A stretch of DNA of 64,000 bases, from contig NC_061119.1 in the NCBI RefSeq assembly GCF_002878395.1, positions 49,592,673 through 49,656,672 on the forward strand, written 5' to 3'. This document shows, piece after piece, positions 10,679 through 21,759 of this stretch. The notes under the pieces are model-generated. The model did not search any database. It was not told where the DNA came from and saw only the letters and a program-made list of their open reading frames with translations. Within the stretch, counting starts at the first letter, position 1; each line of letters opens with the position of its first letter. A program made the translations under genes and the position numbers. The stretch is from Capsicum annuum (taxonomy: Eukaryota; Streptophyta; Magnoliopsida; Solanales; Solanaceae).

Positions 10679-11490
10679 AACGGAGCAATAATGAAAAAAA
10701 ATAAAAGACAAACTATTAAATCATGAAAGCGACATATAGATAGTTTATTTTTTCCTTTACGTAAATAATGCATAGGAACTATTAGCTTTATAATTTTGTT
10801 GATTTTTTGGCACTTGCCATAATTGCTTTTTTGTCTTTGTAAGACTTTTTGTAAAAGATGTAATTATTAAGTAGGAAACGTATAAAGATATATTAGGATA
10901 GGTATAAAGTAAAATAATATACACACTTTCATTCTTAGGTTATAAATAGACGAGCATTTTGCTCAGTTAGAGGTAAGTCTTCATGTGTTGAAGAAAGCCT
11001 CCTTCTTTGTAAAAAAAAAACTTTTAAATATTTAATAAAAAAACAGATATATTTCTAAGCAAAAACTATGGATAAACAAAGCCCAAAATTATCAAACCTA
11101 CCAAAATAGTTATATTTATTTATGATTATGAATAGCTAAATTCATAAATTCCTAACAATCATAATATGATGAAATAAGTTCATGTTAGTTACTTTATAGT
11201 AGAATTATTCAAAAAATAGCATGTTAAGAAGTTTACTAGCAAAGTGGAAAAGGAGAAAAATTCCTAAGAACTATGCCATCCTAAAGGTGAAATCGGTGAG
11301 GCAAGAAAGCCGTGATAGAGGAGTAGCCAGAGTAGAGGCGCTGTTTAAGGGAAAAGTATCTAGATTACCATGCTAATAGTGACCGAAGAACATGTTATTT
11401 AAGAATAATCTAGTATATAGTAATCTAAAATAATCATATTTTGTTATGTGTATGATTGAAGGGAATATTTTGAAAAAGCATCATATGAAA
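10679..11490 (+). promoter_or_regulatory. Pararetrovirus promoter, TATA box, polyadenylation signal and leader
   Basis: After the last transactivator frame comes non-coding DNA with TATAAATAG at 10941-10949. The bases following it (about 10970-11000, TTGAAGAAAGCC) fit a transcription start and leader. AATAAA lies at 11034-11039, about 85 bp downstream. In caulimovirids one promoter makes a greater-than-genome-length RNA that passes the poly(A) signal once and uses it on the second pass, so a TATA box closely followed by AATAAA is expected. The rest up to 11490 has no long frame and would be the leader. The start site is inferred, not seen. Confidence 0.65.
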
Positions 11491-11491
11491 A

Positions 11492-11698
11492 ATGAATACT
11501 TATTTATTTGACGAAATGGTAGATAAATTTAAAATACTTGTTTTGTATGTACTTAAGGATGTAGAAATTATAGATATAAGAAAAATCATATTGAAAAAAA
11601 TATTTGATAAATATTTTATGACTAGAATAAATTACATACCTCACCTACCGAACTACTCTTATAAATACTTACATATCAAACCTACACATCAACCATGA
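11492..11698 (+). pseudogene. Pararetrovirus leader-distal ORF, plus-strand copy (truncated)
   Basis: This is a 68-codon frame. Codons from MVDKFKILVLY (11516) to about 11610 match the first 30 residues of the inverted copy at 3405-4043. After that the two differ, so the viral sequence probably ends near 11610 and the remaining codons are host DNA. It lies just after the leader, so in the circular virus it would come between leader and primer site. Confidence 0.55.
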
Positions 11699-12580
11699 TA
11701 AATTACAAATATTGAAAAATGAATATAAAATATATATAATTAATAAAAATAAATTTAGAAAAATATATGAGAACCAAAGATATAAAATATATATACGTCA
11801 CTTTATGTATTGTCAGTTAGTAGTATACTATCTATAAATAACATGCACCATGACAACTTCTTTTGAAAGTGTCATGTCAAAACATTCATCGTAAATGAAA
11901 AAAGAAAAACACTTTCATTGTAAACTATTAATAATAATTATGATAAAAGTAATGCCTTTTTTCTAGAAAATGTACTTTGTCAATTTGCAGCTCAGTATTC
12001 TAAAACAACTGATGACTGTTTTGTTGGCTTATTATTTTATCGTGGTTCGCACTATTGTTGTCATACATAGTGATGCTTCTGTATTTAATCATAATATATA
12101 TAATATATGAGACATGTAATAACAGAGATTCATAAGACTTTCTATTGATATTTTTATTTTTAGTTGTATTAGTCGTCTTATCAATGTCAAAATATAAAAT
12201 ATCATTACAAGGATAATAGATTAGTTCTATGAGAATATTAAAATTTATTGATAAATCATTTTCTCTTTGCTAAATCTTCTAAACTTATAGTTGCATATTT
12301 ATGAAATAAGATTATCTCAAAAAAGTTATCCTAATCCTTATTTAGTGTTTGTTGTCGACAAATTTTATATTTGAATTTGAAATTAATTTTTTTGTAATAT
12401 ATTCCTATATGATTTTTTATTCTATAATTCAAGTATTTATACTAAATAATATCGTACATAACATTATTATGGGCATATCTAATATTTTACATATCGAATA
12501 TGATGTAAGATTATAAGTTGATTTATTGTGCAATTACATAAACTGGTGTATGGCAATATAACCTGATAATTTCACATCCA
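11699..12580. other. AT-rich DNA before the response-regulator pseudogene
   Basis: No gene is recognised. By comparison with the family, the start of the receiver domain (first strand and acidic pocket) should lie in this stretch or be lost, and I could not find it. Promoter elements cannot be assigned. Confidence 0.4.
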
Positions 12581-14534
12581 ATGTCAATGCTCTCCAAAGG
12601 AAAGCAAAAAATTGTTGTGACGATACTCAATGTCCATTCACCGGACATGCTTAATTTTCAACTCTTAGCTTGAGTTGTGGCTTTAGATATAATTTCACTC
12701 GGTAAGTATTTATTCTGTCTTCCACTTATCATGTCCAATGTAGGTAAAGTCAATTATTGTAATTAATACATTATAAAATTAACTATAAAATTCAGTATTA
12801 ATCTGTCATCAAATAATGTGTAGATAATTGAGTTGCTTATAATCCATCGTTAAATAGCATTAATAATGACTTTCATTATTTGACAACATAAATTATTAAA
12901 AGGTAATTTCTAATTTTGTATGATAAATGGTTGTTTTTAATATTACTGTTATAATGAATCGTTACTTTACTGAATAGTCAAACTAATTATTCACATAATG
13001 TATAATGTAATTTAATTCTAATTGATACCTTCTTGAAATAGTTATACAGTTGTGTGGGATGAACACAACGAACTTGTAATAAAGAAGGCTTTTGACGAAG
13101 GAGCTTATCTTTACCTTAAAAAGCCATTTGATAAAGGCATTATGAAATACATGTGAAAATTTATAGTAAGAGAAAATAAAAAGTGAGAAAGCAAGACAAG
13201 GGTTTAAAAATAATAAAAATCAGATGAATAAGATCGTTAAGCAAAAGAACTGCACAGAATGGTCTGAGGCTCTTCATGCAAAATTCATGGAAGTTGTACA
13301 ATTAGCTGGTGAAGGAAGTAAGTTTACTTCACTATTAATTAAATTTTATGACAATTCTCTTAAATGGAATGATATGGACAGTGAAAGTTTATACTTATAG
13401 CCAATGTTAACTTGTTTGAAATTAAGACATTGATTATTGTATTTACATGTTCCTCAACTTAACATGAGAATATTATAGTTATCAATAAAATTTACATTCT
13501 TATAAAACACGTAGGATGCTATCCCAAGGAGATTCTTGAGGTTATGAATGTGCCTGATCTATCTAGGATGGAAGTTGCTAGCCATCTCCAGGTACATTTT
13601 TAAGACAAACTACGTAGAACATTTTTATAGTAATTGTGTGTGTGTTATAGAGAAAGTTATTTTACAAAAGTTGTTCTCATTAAGCTATTTTTTCGTATTT
13701 GGTTATTAGAAAATGTTTTTCTTGATTTTTTTTAATCAGATACTTATGTCATAAGCTATTTTTTATGCAATGTCTTAGTTTCAACTTTATATCAAAAGGA
13801 ATTTTTTTTTACACTTTCATTAATAAATATTTTGGGAATTATTCTCAATATTAATACATAAACTTTATCAAATCACTCTTTGATTAAGGAGAATTAACTA
13901 TATTTTCTTACATGTTTATTAATTATTCGTTGCAAACATTTATTTTTTTGCAGTTCAATAGATTAATATTATTATAAATTTTTAATCACATTGTTTCAAA
14001 TGATTTTTATGATTCTCCGATTACCAAACATCAAAAATATTTTCTATTATAAGTGACTTCAGTCATTTAAAAAACATCTATACAATAATTAGTTTAGATG
14101 ATAATGATATTTATGGTTTTATTTTTAAAAAATTTTTCTTGTAAAACCTCTCAGAAATGTCATCGCAATAATTGGAGATATCCAGAAGAACAAAAATCTC
14201 TTCGTCACCAATTAGGCCGGGAATCCTCAAGTGGTTTTCATGAACTAAGAAGTAGCTTCCAAAATTTTGGGACAATGCCTCATCTTCAAATCAGTGTAAC
14301 AAATCTGCATTGTAAACCAAATAATACCCAAAGAAATTAAAAATTTTCATTTCCAAATCTTATTACCAATAATACTTTTGCTAGAGGAGAGAGTTCATTT
14401 CAACAACAGCTTTACCGCACGCAACGCCATGTTCAATCTCCCAAATAACCCATTTTTATCAATTAAAAATATCCTTAGTGGTGGATTACAACAACACAAA
14501 CCATTATTTGGAATGTTGCATTCACAAGGACTAC
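12581..14534 (+). pseudogene. Type-B-like response regulator, 5' part (receiver and GARP DNA-binding domain)
   Basis: Four exon pieces are visible. 12581-12701 reads NVHSPDMLNFQLL, the receiver segment holding the phospho-acceptor region. 13050-about 13317 gives FDEGAYLYLKKPFDKGI, with the conserved Lys-Pro near the receiver end, then a GARP/Myb start (NCTEWSEALHAKFMEVVQ). 13515-13591 gives YPKEILEVMNVPDLSRMEVA, GARP helices 2-3. 14155-14534 continues KCHRNNW and a Ser/Gln-rich tail. Introns 12702-13049, 13318-13514 and 13592-14154 have GT..AG ends and keep phase. In this family phosphorelay through the receiver controls a nuclear transcription factor, usually in cytokinin signalling. Stops at about 12668, 13152 and 14338 plus frameshifts make it a pseudogene. 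The last exon is cut at 14534 by the retroelement array and continues at 30808. Confidence 0.85.
14530..14534 (+). other. Target-site duplication, left copy (ACTAC)
   Basis: The five bases before the LTR start at 14535 are ACTAC. The five bases after the last LTR end at 30802 are also ACTAC. Five bp is the usual duplication length for Ty3-type integrase. Confidence 0.93.
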
Positions 14535-16757
14535 TGTAATACCCCGTGCCATTCTTAGCTCAGTTCAGCTTCTAGTGGTATGCATAAAGGGCTTAAAGCC
14601 TGAAAATTTTACTAAGTGTTGGGGAGTTAGTCATATTTTAAGACCTCTTAACATCGAGGATTTTTAAATTGGTCTTCTCGACCTCGAGATATTGGTTTTT
14701 GAGTTAATTCATATTCAGGGATGTAAGAAGAATGTATTATAGAAGTTTTAATTTTTTTGGATGAGGATTGGGTCATGATTGGATCACGAATCCAGCAACT
14801 CACCGTGATAGTGTCGCATTGCTTATAGCGATGGTACGTACACCACATTGCTGTGAGCATGTAAAACATAGTCCAATGATGAATTTAATTGCTTGAGGGG
14901 CAATTATGTCTTTTTCCCTCAATCCAAGTCATCATATCACGACTTATACCATCAGTTAGGCCATTATTTTCCCTTCTTCTTTAATTTTCCTCTGAAAGAA
15001 ACCCTATTCACCTCCTAAGATCATCAATTCAATTACATTCTCTCCAAGGAAACTAAGAATTCAATTCCCAAATACAAGAACCTCCAATAAAGCATCATGA
15101 TTGGTGTTTCTTTTCTAATATTAAGGGTTTAAGGTATGTGTGATATTCATCCATGGATCCTTTTCAACCATAAAGTCTAAGAATCCTTTTTGATTTCAAA
15201 TCATGAGTTTCTATATGTTCAAGTTGAATTATCTTTATAAAGCTCTTATTGTTTTCAATTATAAGTTATGTTTATAAACGTTTTCAAGTGGAATGAGCCC
15301 TTACACATTTTGAATGTTAAAATTTTCATGTTAAATCCCTAAGTCATGAATTAAATCATGTAATCATGTTATTTTTGAATGCTTTGCTCATTCTCTTGCA
15401 CAAGTTAATTACACTCATGTGTTTGATGAAATGCGTAAGTGTTGGATTTCGAACAATGATTCCCTATTATGATTTTCAAAGCTTTTATATGTTCTTATTA
15501 TTATTTCCATTCAGTGTTGCTGGGTTATGAACACTCGATACCTAGTTGTTTACATAATTTTAGTATCTTCAGAATGATTTAAGATAAAACATGAGTATTG
15601 TCATTCACTTAGTTAGTATGATTAGTTTTTTGCTTAGTTAAGCTTAGTTTAGTCTAGTAAATAGTGCTATTCAGTTAGGAGTAGGATTTAGCACCGAGCA
15701 AACCCAGGGATGGGGGCATTCCATTCAGTTTAGGGTTTGACTCTTAGTAGCAATCCCTGAGTTATTCAACTACATAACTAGCATAGGTTTGAGATGTCTG
15801 CCTGCCAGTTTAGGGTTGGCATATATCTCACGGGTTCTCCTGCCAGTATAGGGTGACTATTTAGTCCTTCAAGAAACTAGTTTAGTTGATCCACACAGCC
15901 AGTGTTAGTACCTTTGGCACTGTACTAACACCCTTCAAACTGGGGTTATAGGTTGGACCCCAATTATTCTAAATTGGGGCATGTCAGTTTGATGATACCT
16001 CCTACAGTCTTAGTACAATATTCAGTATAGTTTCAGTTTAGTTTTTCTTGACAAAAGCATACAGACTCTCAGTTATCCAGTTATCATATTTCAATATTTT
16101 GATTTACAGCTTATTTAAAAAATATATATATCTATATGTATGTTTGGCCTTGCATTCTCAGATATTACACTTTTTCGAACATCTATGTCCTGTTATCTTA
16201 TACTTTTCAGTTGGTTATTATCTCATATGCATAATACCCCATACATTTCAACATGTCCTCATCTCATATACCAGTACATTCAAAGTACTGACCGCGTACT
16301 CTACTTTGTGATATGATGTCTTATATTATAGGTTTGGATGCTCAGTTTCCCGATCATACTTAGACTATCTAACATTACAGCAACAATAAAGTGGTGAGTC
16401 CTCATCCTTCGAGGATAAGTTTATCTTTCAATCAGTCATTTCAACATTTATTTTACTTAGTTAGTTGGAGTTAGTTGGGGTTTATCTCATCAACTCCACA
16501 GTCAGTCAGTTAGAGTCTTTTCAGACATTCAAACAGTCAGTTAGATAGTTTTAATAGTTTTTATAGTTGTTCAGAGTTGAGATTAAATCCTATTTTCAGT
16601 ATTTAGACCTTACATCTTTAGCATTTATTTTTTCACATGACCATTATTATTATTTTATTCAGTACTCATAGCAGGTACTATCTCACGGGTTAGCTTATGG
16701 TCACTTGTTACCATAAGCACTGTTGTCGCGACTAGAAGGTAGCCTTGAGTCATGACA
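14535..16757 (+). repeat. LTR 1 of the tandem Tekay/Del-type array
   Basis: It starts TGTAATACCCCG and ends GTCATGACA, followed directly by a primer site. It is 2223 bp long and matches 21760-23974 and 28567-30802 throughout. Inside it are two GTTTAGGGTT words (15728 and 15809) and a related GTATAGGGTG copy, in a block where CCTGCCAG recurs. The block just before the 3' end (CACTGTTGTCGCGAC) is shared by all three copies. Confidence 0.95.
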
Positions 16758-16762
16758 AAACT

Positions 16763-16775
16763 TGGTATCAGAGCC
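16763..16775 (+). promoter_or_regulatory. Primer-binding site of element 1
   Basis: TGGTATCAGAGCC is the exact complement-type site for initiator tRNA-Met, five bases after LTR 1. Confidence 0.95.
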
Positions 16776-16940
16776 TAAGGTTTTACAATATCCCAGGATG
16801 TCTAAAAGTTATGTTGAGTAGAGTCTTGTGCATGGGTGTAAAGCGCACCGTACTTAGGGACTAGAGGCTACAAGATATTTTAGGAAAAGTTTCCCTTTGT
16901 TCAGTATTCATGTCATACAAATGAATACTGACTATAGACA

Positions 16941-18110
16941 ATAACTCCCAGAATGAACAACAGAAAAGGGATCGAGAATCATCCCGTACCTCTGCCTAAT
17001 CAGGAAGATCCCCTAGATTAGCATCTCTCTCATGCCAAATTCAGAGCTGCTTTCACTACCTTAGATCATTTAGTAGTTGTTTAGAATAATCAACAAGCTA
17101 TTTCCCTAGCCAATCTTATGGAAAATACAGCTTCAGCTATGATTCAGGATTTCGCCAAATGAATCTCTCTTTGTTTTTGGGATCCAAGTCTAAGGAGGAT
17201 CCGTAGGAGTTTCTTGATATGGTTCAAAAATTGATAGATATCATAGGTGTTACTTCAAGTGAGAGTGCAGATTTGGTTACATATCAGTTGAAAGATGTAT
17301 CTGACAGTTGGTATAAGTAATAAAAGGGTAGTAGGCGTGTTGAGAAAGGGCCTGTTGAGTGGGAGGAGTTTGTTACAACCTTCTTAGATAGGTTCTTTCC
17401 TTTAGAGTTGAGGGAATCTAAGGTGTAGGATTTCATTAATTTGAAGCAAGGTAATATGAGTGTGAAGGAATGCTCTCTTAAGTTCACTCAGTTGGTGAGG
17501 TATGCTCCTTTGATGGTAGCTGATAATAGGTCAGAATGAGTAAGTTTGTTTCTGGTGTAGCTGATAATGTGGTCAAGGACTGTAGGACTACTATGTTGAT
17601 TAAGGAGATAGACCTATCTAGGCTTATGGTTCATGCTCAACAGACTGAGAAGAAGAATCTTAAGAAGAAAAAGAGAGAGAGAATAAGAGGGCCAAAAAAT
17701 GTAGCTTCAACTTTTCTCAATTGAGGTCAGAGGGTGGTAACCATTATTTATTCTATTAGAAATTCTCAGCTCCAGCTCCATCTTTAGCTAGTGCGCCAGT
17801 ACCAAAATTCAGGAATGACAGTCGGGATAGAGCGCCAGGCACTAAGTCCCAAGGTAGTGTGAAAAATAGTCGTACTGATCCACTTTGCTAGAAATATGGT
17901 AGGAACCATCAGGGTATGTATAGAGATGGCAGTGGTGTGCGTTTAAGATGTGGTAAGCCAGGCCACAGAGTCAAATAATGTCTAAAGGCTGGTCAGCAGA
18001 GTCTGCATAGTCGTCCTCCAGTTTTAGCCGGTTTCCCGACTTAGTAGGGCGCTGCTTCTAGTTCCACTAGTAGGAAGTGTCAGAATAGGTTGTATGCCCT
18101 CCATACTCAA
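16941..18110 (+). pseudogene. Element 1 gag (capsid and nucleocapsid), broken
   Basis: Aligned with element 2, the gag start falls at 16941, where ATG reads ATA, so the start codon is lost. The capsid region follows, with recognisable segments around 17210-17560 (for example WEEFVTTFLDRFFP at about 17359-17400). The nucleocapsid at 17885-17995 has the second CCHC knuckle damaged: the first Cys reads Arg and a TAA precedes the last Cys. Stops and frameshifts are frequent. Gag forms the cytoplasmic particle in which the element is reverse transcribed. The frame from 17536 is an in-register capsid piece, not a separate gene. Confidence 0.85.
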
Positions 18111-20160
18111 TAAGATTAGGAAAGTTCTCCTGATGTGGTTACGGGTACATTATAAGTCTTTAATCTTCATATTTATTCTTTGTTAGATCCTGGGGCTTCA
18201 ATTTCTTTTGTAAACCCTATATAGTAGTCGATTGTGGTGTCACTCCAGAATATTTAGAAGAATATTTTTCAGTGTCTAACCTAATGGGTAAGTCTATCAT
18301 ATCCATATGGGTATATAGAAACTTCTTGGTTAAAGTATCCCAGAAAATCACCTCAGTTGATCTTATGGAGTTAAAGATGACTGATTTTGATGTCATTCTC
18401 GACATGGATTGGTTCCACTCATGCTAGACGTTCATTGACTGTATAAATAGGGTCATTCAATTTCAGTTTCCCAATGAACCAATCTTTGAATAGAGGCATA
18501 GTACTTCAGTGCTTAGGGGTCAGATTGCTACATATTTTAAAGCAAAAAATGATATCCAAGGGGTGCATTTACTATCTTGTTTGAGTCAAAGACTCTAGTT
18601 TAGAGACTCCAAGTCTCAAGTCAGTTTCAGTAGTAAGGAATTTCCAGATGTTTTCCCTGAAGATCTTTCCATAGTTTCTCCTCAAAGGGAAATTGACTTA
18701 GGAATAGATCTCTCCCAGATTCCAGCCTATCTCTATTTTACCCTACAAAATGGCTCCAGCTGAGCTTAGGTAGTTGAAAGAATAGTTGAAAGATTTCTTC
18801 AATAAGGGTTTTATTAGACCCAGTATTTCCCCATTAGGGGATCTAGTCTTTTTCGTGCGTAAGAAAGATGGTTCTATCAGAATATGCATCGATTACCATC
18901 AGTTGAACAAAGTCATAATCAAGAATAAGTATACACTCCTCAGGAAATATGACTTGTTCGACTAACTCCAGTGTGCCAGTTACTTCTCTAAGATTGACCT
19001 CAAATATGGCTATCATCAACTCAGAGTTAGAGAATATAACATTTTAAAAACAGCTTTCAGAATGTGGTATGGTAACTTCTTTCGACTAAGGAATGCCCCA
19101 ACAACTTTTATAGACTTGATGAACACAATGTTCAAGAAGTACTTGGAAATGATCATCATAGTTTTCATTGATGATATCCTGGTCTATTCTCGTAATGAAA
19201 ATGATCATATAGACCATCTAAGAATTTGTTTACTAACCCTTAGAGCTCATCAGTTAATCGCCAAATTCAGTAAGTGTGAGTTTTGGATAAGGTTAGAAAC
19301 TTTACTTGGCCATATTATTTTTGGTGATGACATTCGAGTTGGCCCTCAAAAGACCAAAGAAGTGAGAACCTGACCCAGATGTATCTATCCATTACATATC
19401 AAGAGTTTGGGTTTGTCTGGCTATTACAGATAGTTTGTTAAAGGTTCTTCATCTATTGTATCCCCCAAGTCTCGATTGAATTATTAGATAGTCAAGTTTC
19501 AGTGGTTAGATTCATGTGAGAAGATTTTTCTGGAGTTGAAGACTCGACTCACCTTAGCCCTAGTCTTGCCTTTGCCAGATAATTCAGAGAGATTTATTGT
19601 TTACTGTGATACTTCCAGAATTAGTCTTAGTTGTGTATTGATGTAGAGAGGTAAGGTCATAGCCTATGCCTCTAGGCATCTTAATACCCATGAAAAGAAT
19701 TACCCTACCCTATGATCTTGAGTTAGCAGCTATTCTTTTTTTTCCTTGAAAAGTTAAGAGGCGTTATCTTTATGGGATTCACATTGATGTGTTCATGGAT
19801 CAAAAAAGTTTACAGTATATGTTTTCGTAAAAATATTTAAATATTCCTCAGAGAAGATGGTTTGAGTTTTTAAAAGATTATGATATGAGTATGTTTTATC
19901 ATCGGGTAATAACAATGTAGTGGCAGATAACCTTAGTAGATTGCCTATTGGTAGTGTTGCTCATGTTGAGAATGATAAGAAAAATATAGTTCAGGAGGTT
20001 CATCAACTTGATAGATTATCTGTTCGTTTGTTTGATTCAGCTGAGGGTAGTATATTAGTTTAGAATAGTTCAGAATCTTCTTTGGTTGCTGAAGTGAAGG
20101 ATAATGAAGATAGGGATCCCAGTTAGGTTAAGTTGAAGGAATCGGTTTGAGATTAAAAGA
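18111..20160 (+). pseudogene. Element 1 protease, reverse transcriptase and RNase H, broken
   Basis: Protease: LLDPGASISF at about 18182-18211 keeps the catalytic Asp (D-P-G-A form, usual for these elements). The second strand is near 18390-18430. Reverse transcriptase: [20 protein letters not shown] (about 18847-18906), FSKIDLKYGYHQL (about 18987-19025) and [11 protein letters not shown] at 19164-19196 with both catalytic Asp. RNase H: VYCDTSRISLSCVL (about 19600-19641), then AYASRHL. The open frame 19062-19373 spans the palm and thumb. Stops such as those at 18771, 18963 and 19644 prevent translation. The order protease, reverse transcriptase, RNase H, integrase defines Ty3-type elements. 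Confidence 0.9.
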
Positions 20161-21530
20161 TAGAGGTTTTCTCCCAAGGGGGAGATAGTGTATTGCGATG
20201 TTAGGGAAAGATGTGTATGTAGTGTGTTGATGGATTGAGGTAGAGGATTCTTGCAGAAGCGGATGGTGCGGACTAATCTATACACCCAGGAGCCACTAAG
20301 ATATACTGTAATTTTTAGGAAATCTATTGGTGGAGTGGTATGAAGAGAGATATCACAGAGTTTGTAGCTAAGTGTTCTACTTTTCAGCAGGTTAAAATTG
20401 AACTCCAGAGGCCTAGTGACGTATTGCAGGAGTTTAGTGTTTCCACTTGGAAGTGGGAAGTTATGAGCATGGATTTTGTGATTGGATTGCCTCGTATGCG
20501 TTGTTAGCATGGTTCAATTTAAGTTATTATAGATAGAATGACCAAATCAGCTTATTTCTTATAAGTTCATACTTCATTTTCAGCCGAGGAATACATCTAG
20601 CTCTATCTTAAAGAGTTGGTTAGGTTAAATGGAGTCCTGTTGTCTATTATTTCAGATAGAGGTACTTAGTTTACCTTTCACTTTTGGAGAGCTTTTCAGA
20701 AAGGTCTTGGTACCTAAGTTTATCTTAGTACAACTTTTTATCCTCAAATAGATGGTCATGTAGAGAAGACCATTCAGACCCTAGAGGATATGTTAAGAGC
20801 TTGTGTCATTGACTTTAAAGGTAGTTAGGATAACCACTTACCTTTGATCGAGTTTGCCTACAATAATAGTTATCACTCCAGTATTCAGATGGCTCCATTT
20901 AAGCCTCTTTATGGGAGGAGATATAGATCTACTATTAGTTAGTTTTATGCAGGTGAGGCTACTTTAATAGGGCCAGATTCAAAATTTGATGCAATGGAGA
21001 AAGTTTGGTTGATCAGGAAAAGGATGAAGATAGCCAAAAGCTGTCAGAAATCCTATGCAGATATGAGGAAAAGAGATCTTGAGTTTGAAGTTGGAGATTT
21101 GGTATATTTAAAAATCATGTCCATGAAGGGAGTGAAGAGATTTGGCAAGAAGGGAAAGCTTAGTCCCCGATATGTCGGCCCTTACAGAATCTTGAGCCAT
21201 TTTAGGAAGGTAGATTATGAGCTATAGTTTCTTTCTAATCTGAAATCGGTGCATCCAGTGTTTCACTTTTCTTTATTAAAAAAGTGTATTTGGTAATCCA
21301 GTAGTTGTAGTGCCTTTAAAAACCATAAATGTTTAGGATAACCTTTCTTTCGAAGAAATTCTGGTTAAGATTCTAGATCATCCAATTTGTAGACTAAGGA
21401 ACAAAGAAGTTCCTTTGATTAAAGTCTTATGGAGGAATTAGTCCATTGAGGAAGCTACTTGGGAAGCAAAAGTAGATATGCGTACCAAGTACCCTTATAT
21501 TTTCTCTGCAAACTCAAACTCAACTTAAGG
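20161..21530 (+). pseudogene. Element 1 integrase and chromodomain, broken
   Basis: The zinc-binding N-domain runs near 20250-20400, with one Cys of the final pair changed (KCSTFQQ). In the catalytic core, the first Asp is in SMDFVIGL (about 20466-20490), the second in ISDRGT (about 20648-20665) and the Glu is in the VEKTIQ stretch (about 20761-20780). The core end has [15 protein letters not shown]. The C-terminal frame 20994-21227 carries the GPYRIL fold. At 21330-21500 a chromodomain-like tail reads FEEILVKILDHP and EATWEAKVDM. In chromoviruses this tail directs integration to marked chromatin. Its presence assigns the element to the chromoviruses, Tekay/Del type by the LTR start and general pattern. 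Confidence 0.88.
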
Positions 21531-21740
21531 TGGCAGTTTTCCTTAGAATGTCTCTTTTCCATTCTCAGTTCCATCTGTATAATCATTCTCATGTCATTGC
21601 TTGTATTCATGAAATCAGTTCAGTTCATATGTCATATTTCAGATGCAGTTATGTAATCATGTTTTCAGTTATGCATGTTCAGTATGTGATCATATTTTCC
21701 CTAGTATTCTCAGCTTAATTAGTCTCATTTGAGGATGAAT

Positions 21741-21759
21741 ATTTCCAAGAGAGAGATAT
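21741..21759 (+). other. Polypurine tract of element 1
   Basis: A purine-rich run (CCAAGAGAGAGATAT) lies directly before LTR 2. This is the expected primer for plus-strand synthesis. Confidence 0.8.

Noticed and set aside
15721..15820. Interstitial telomere repeat
   Set aside because: The TTTAGGG words are single units in an LTR, not a tandem array.
16763..16775. Part of a tRNA gene
   Set aside because: It is only the 13-base primer site complementary to the tRNA end. No cloverleaf or promoter boxes are present, and the same holds for 4065, 23980 and 49050.
20070..20510. Minus-strand frame of 146 codons, among the longest in the window
   Set aside because: It is antisense to the element-1 RNase H/integrase junction and has no resemblance to a protein family.
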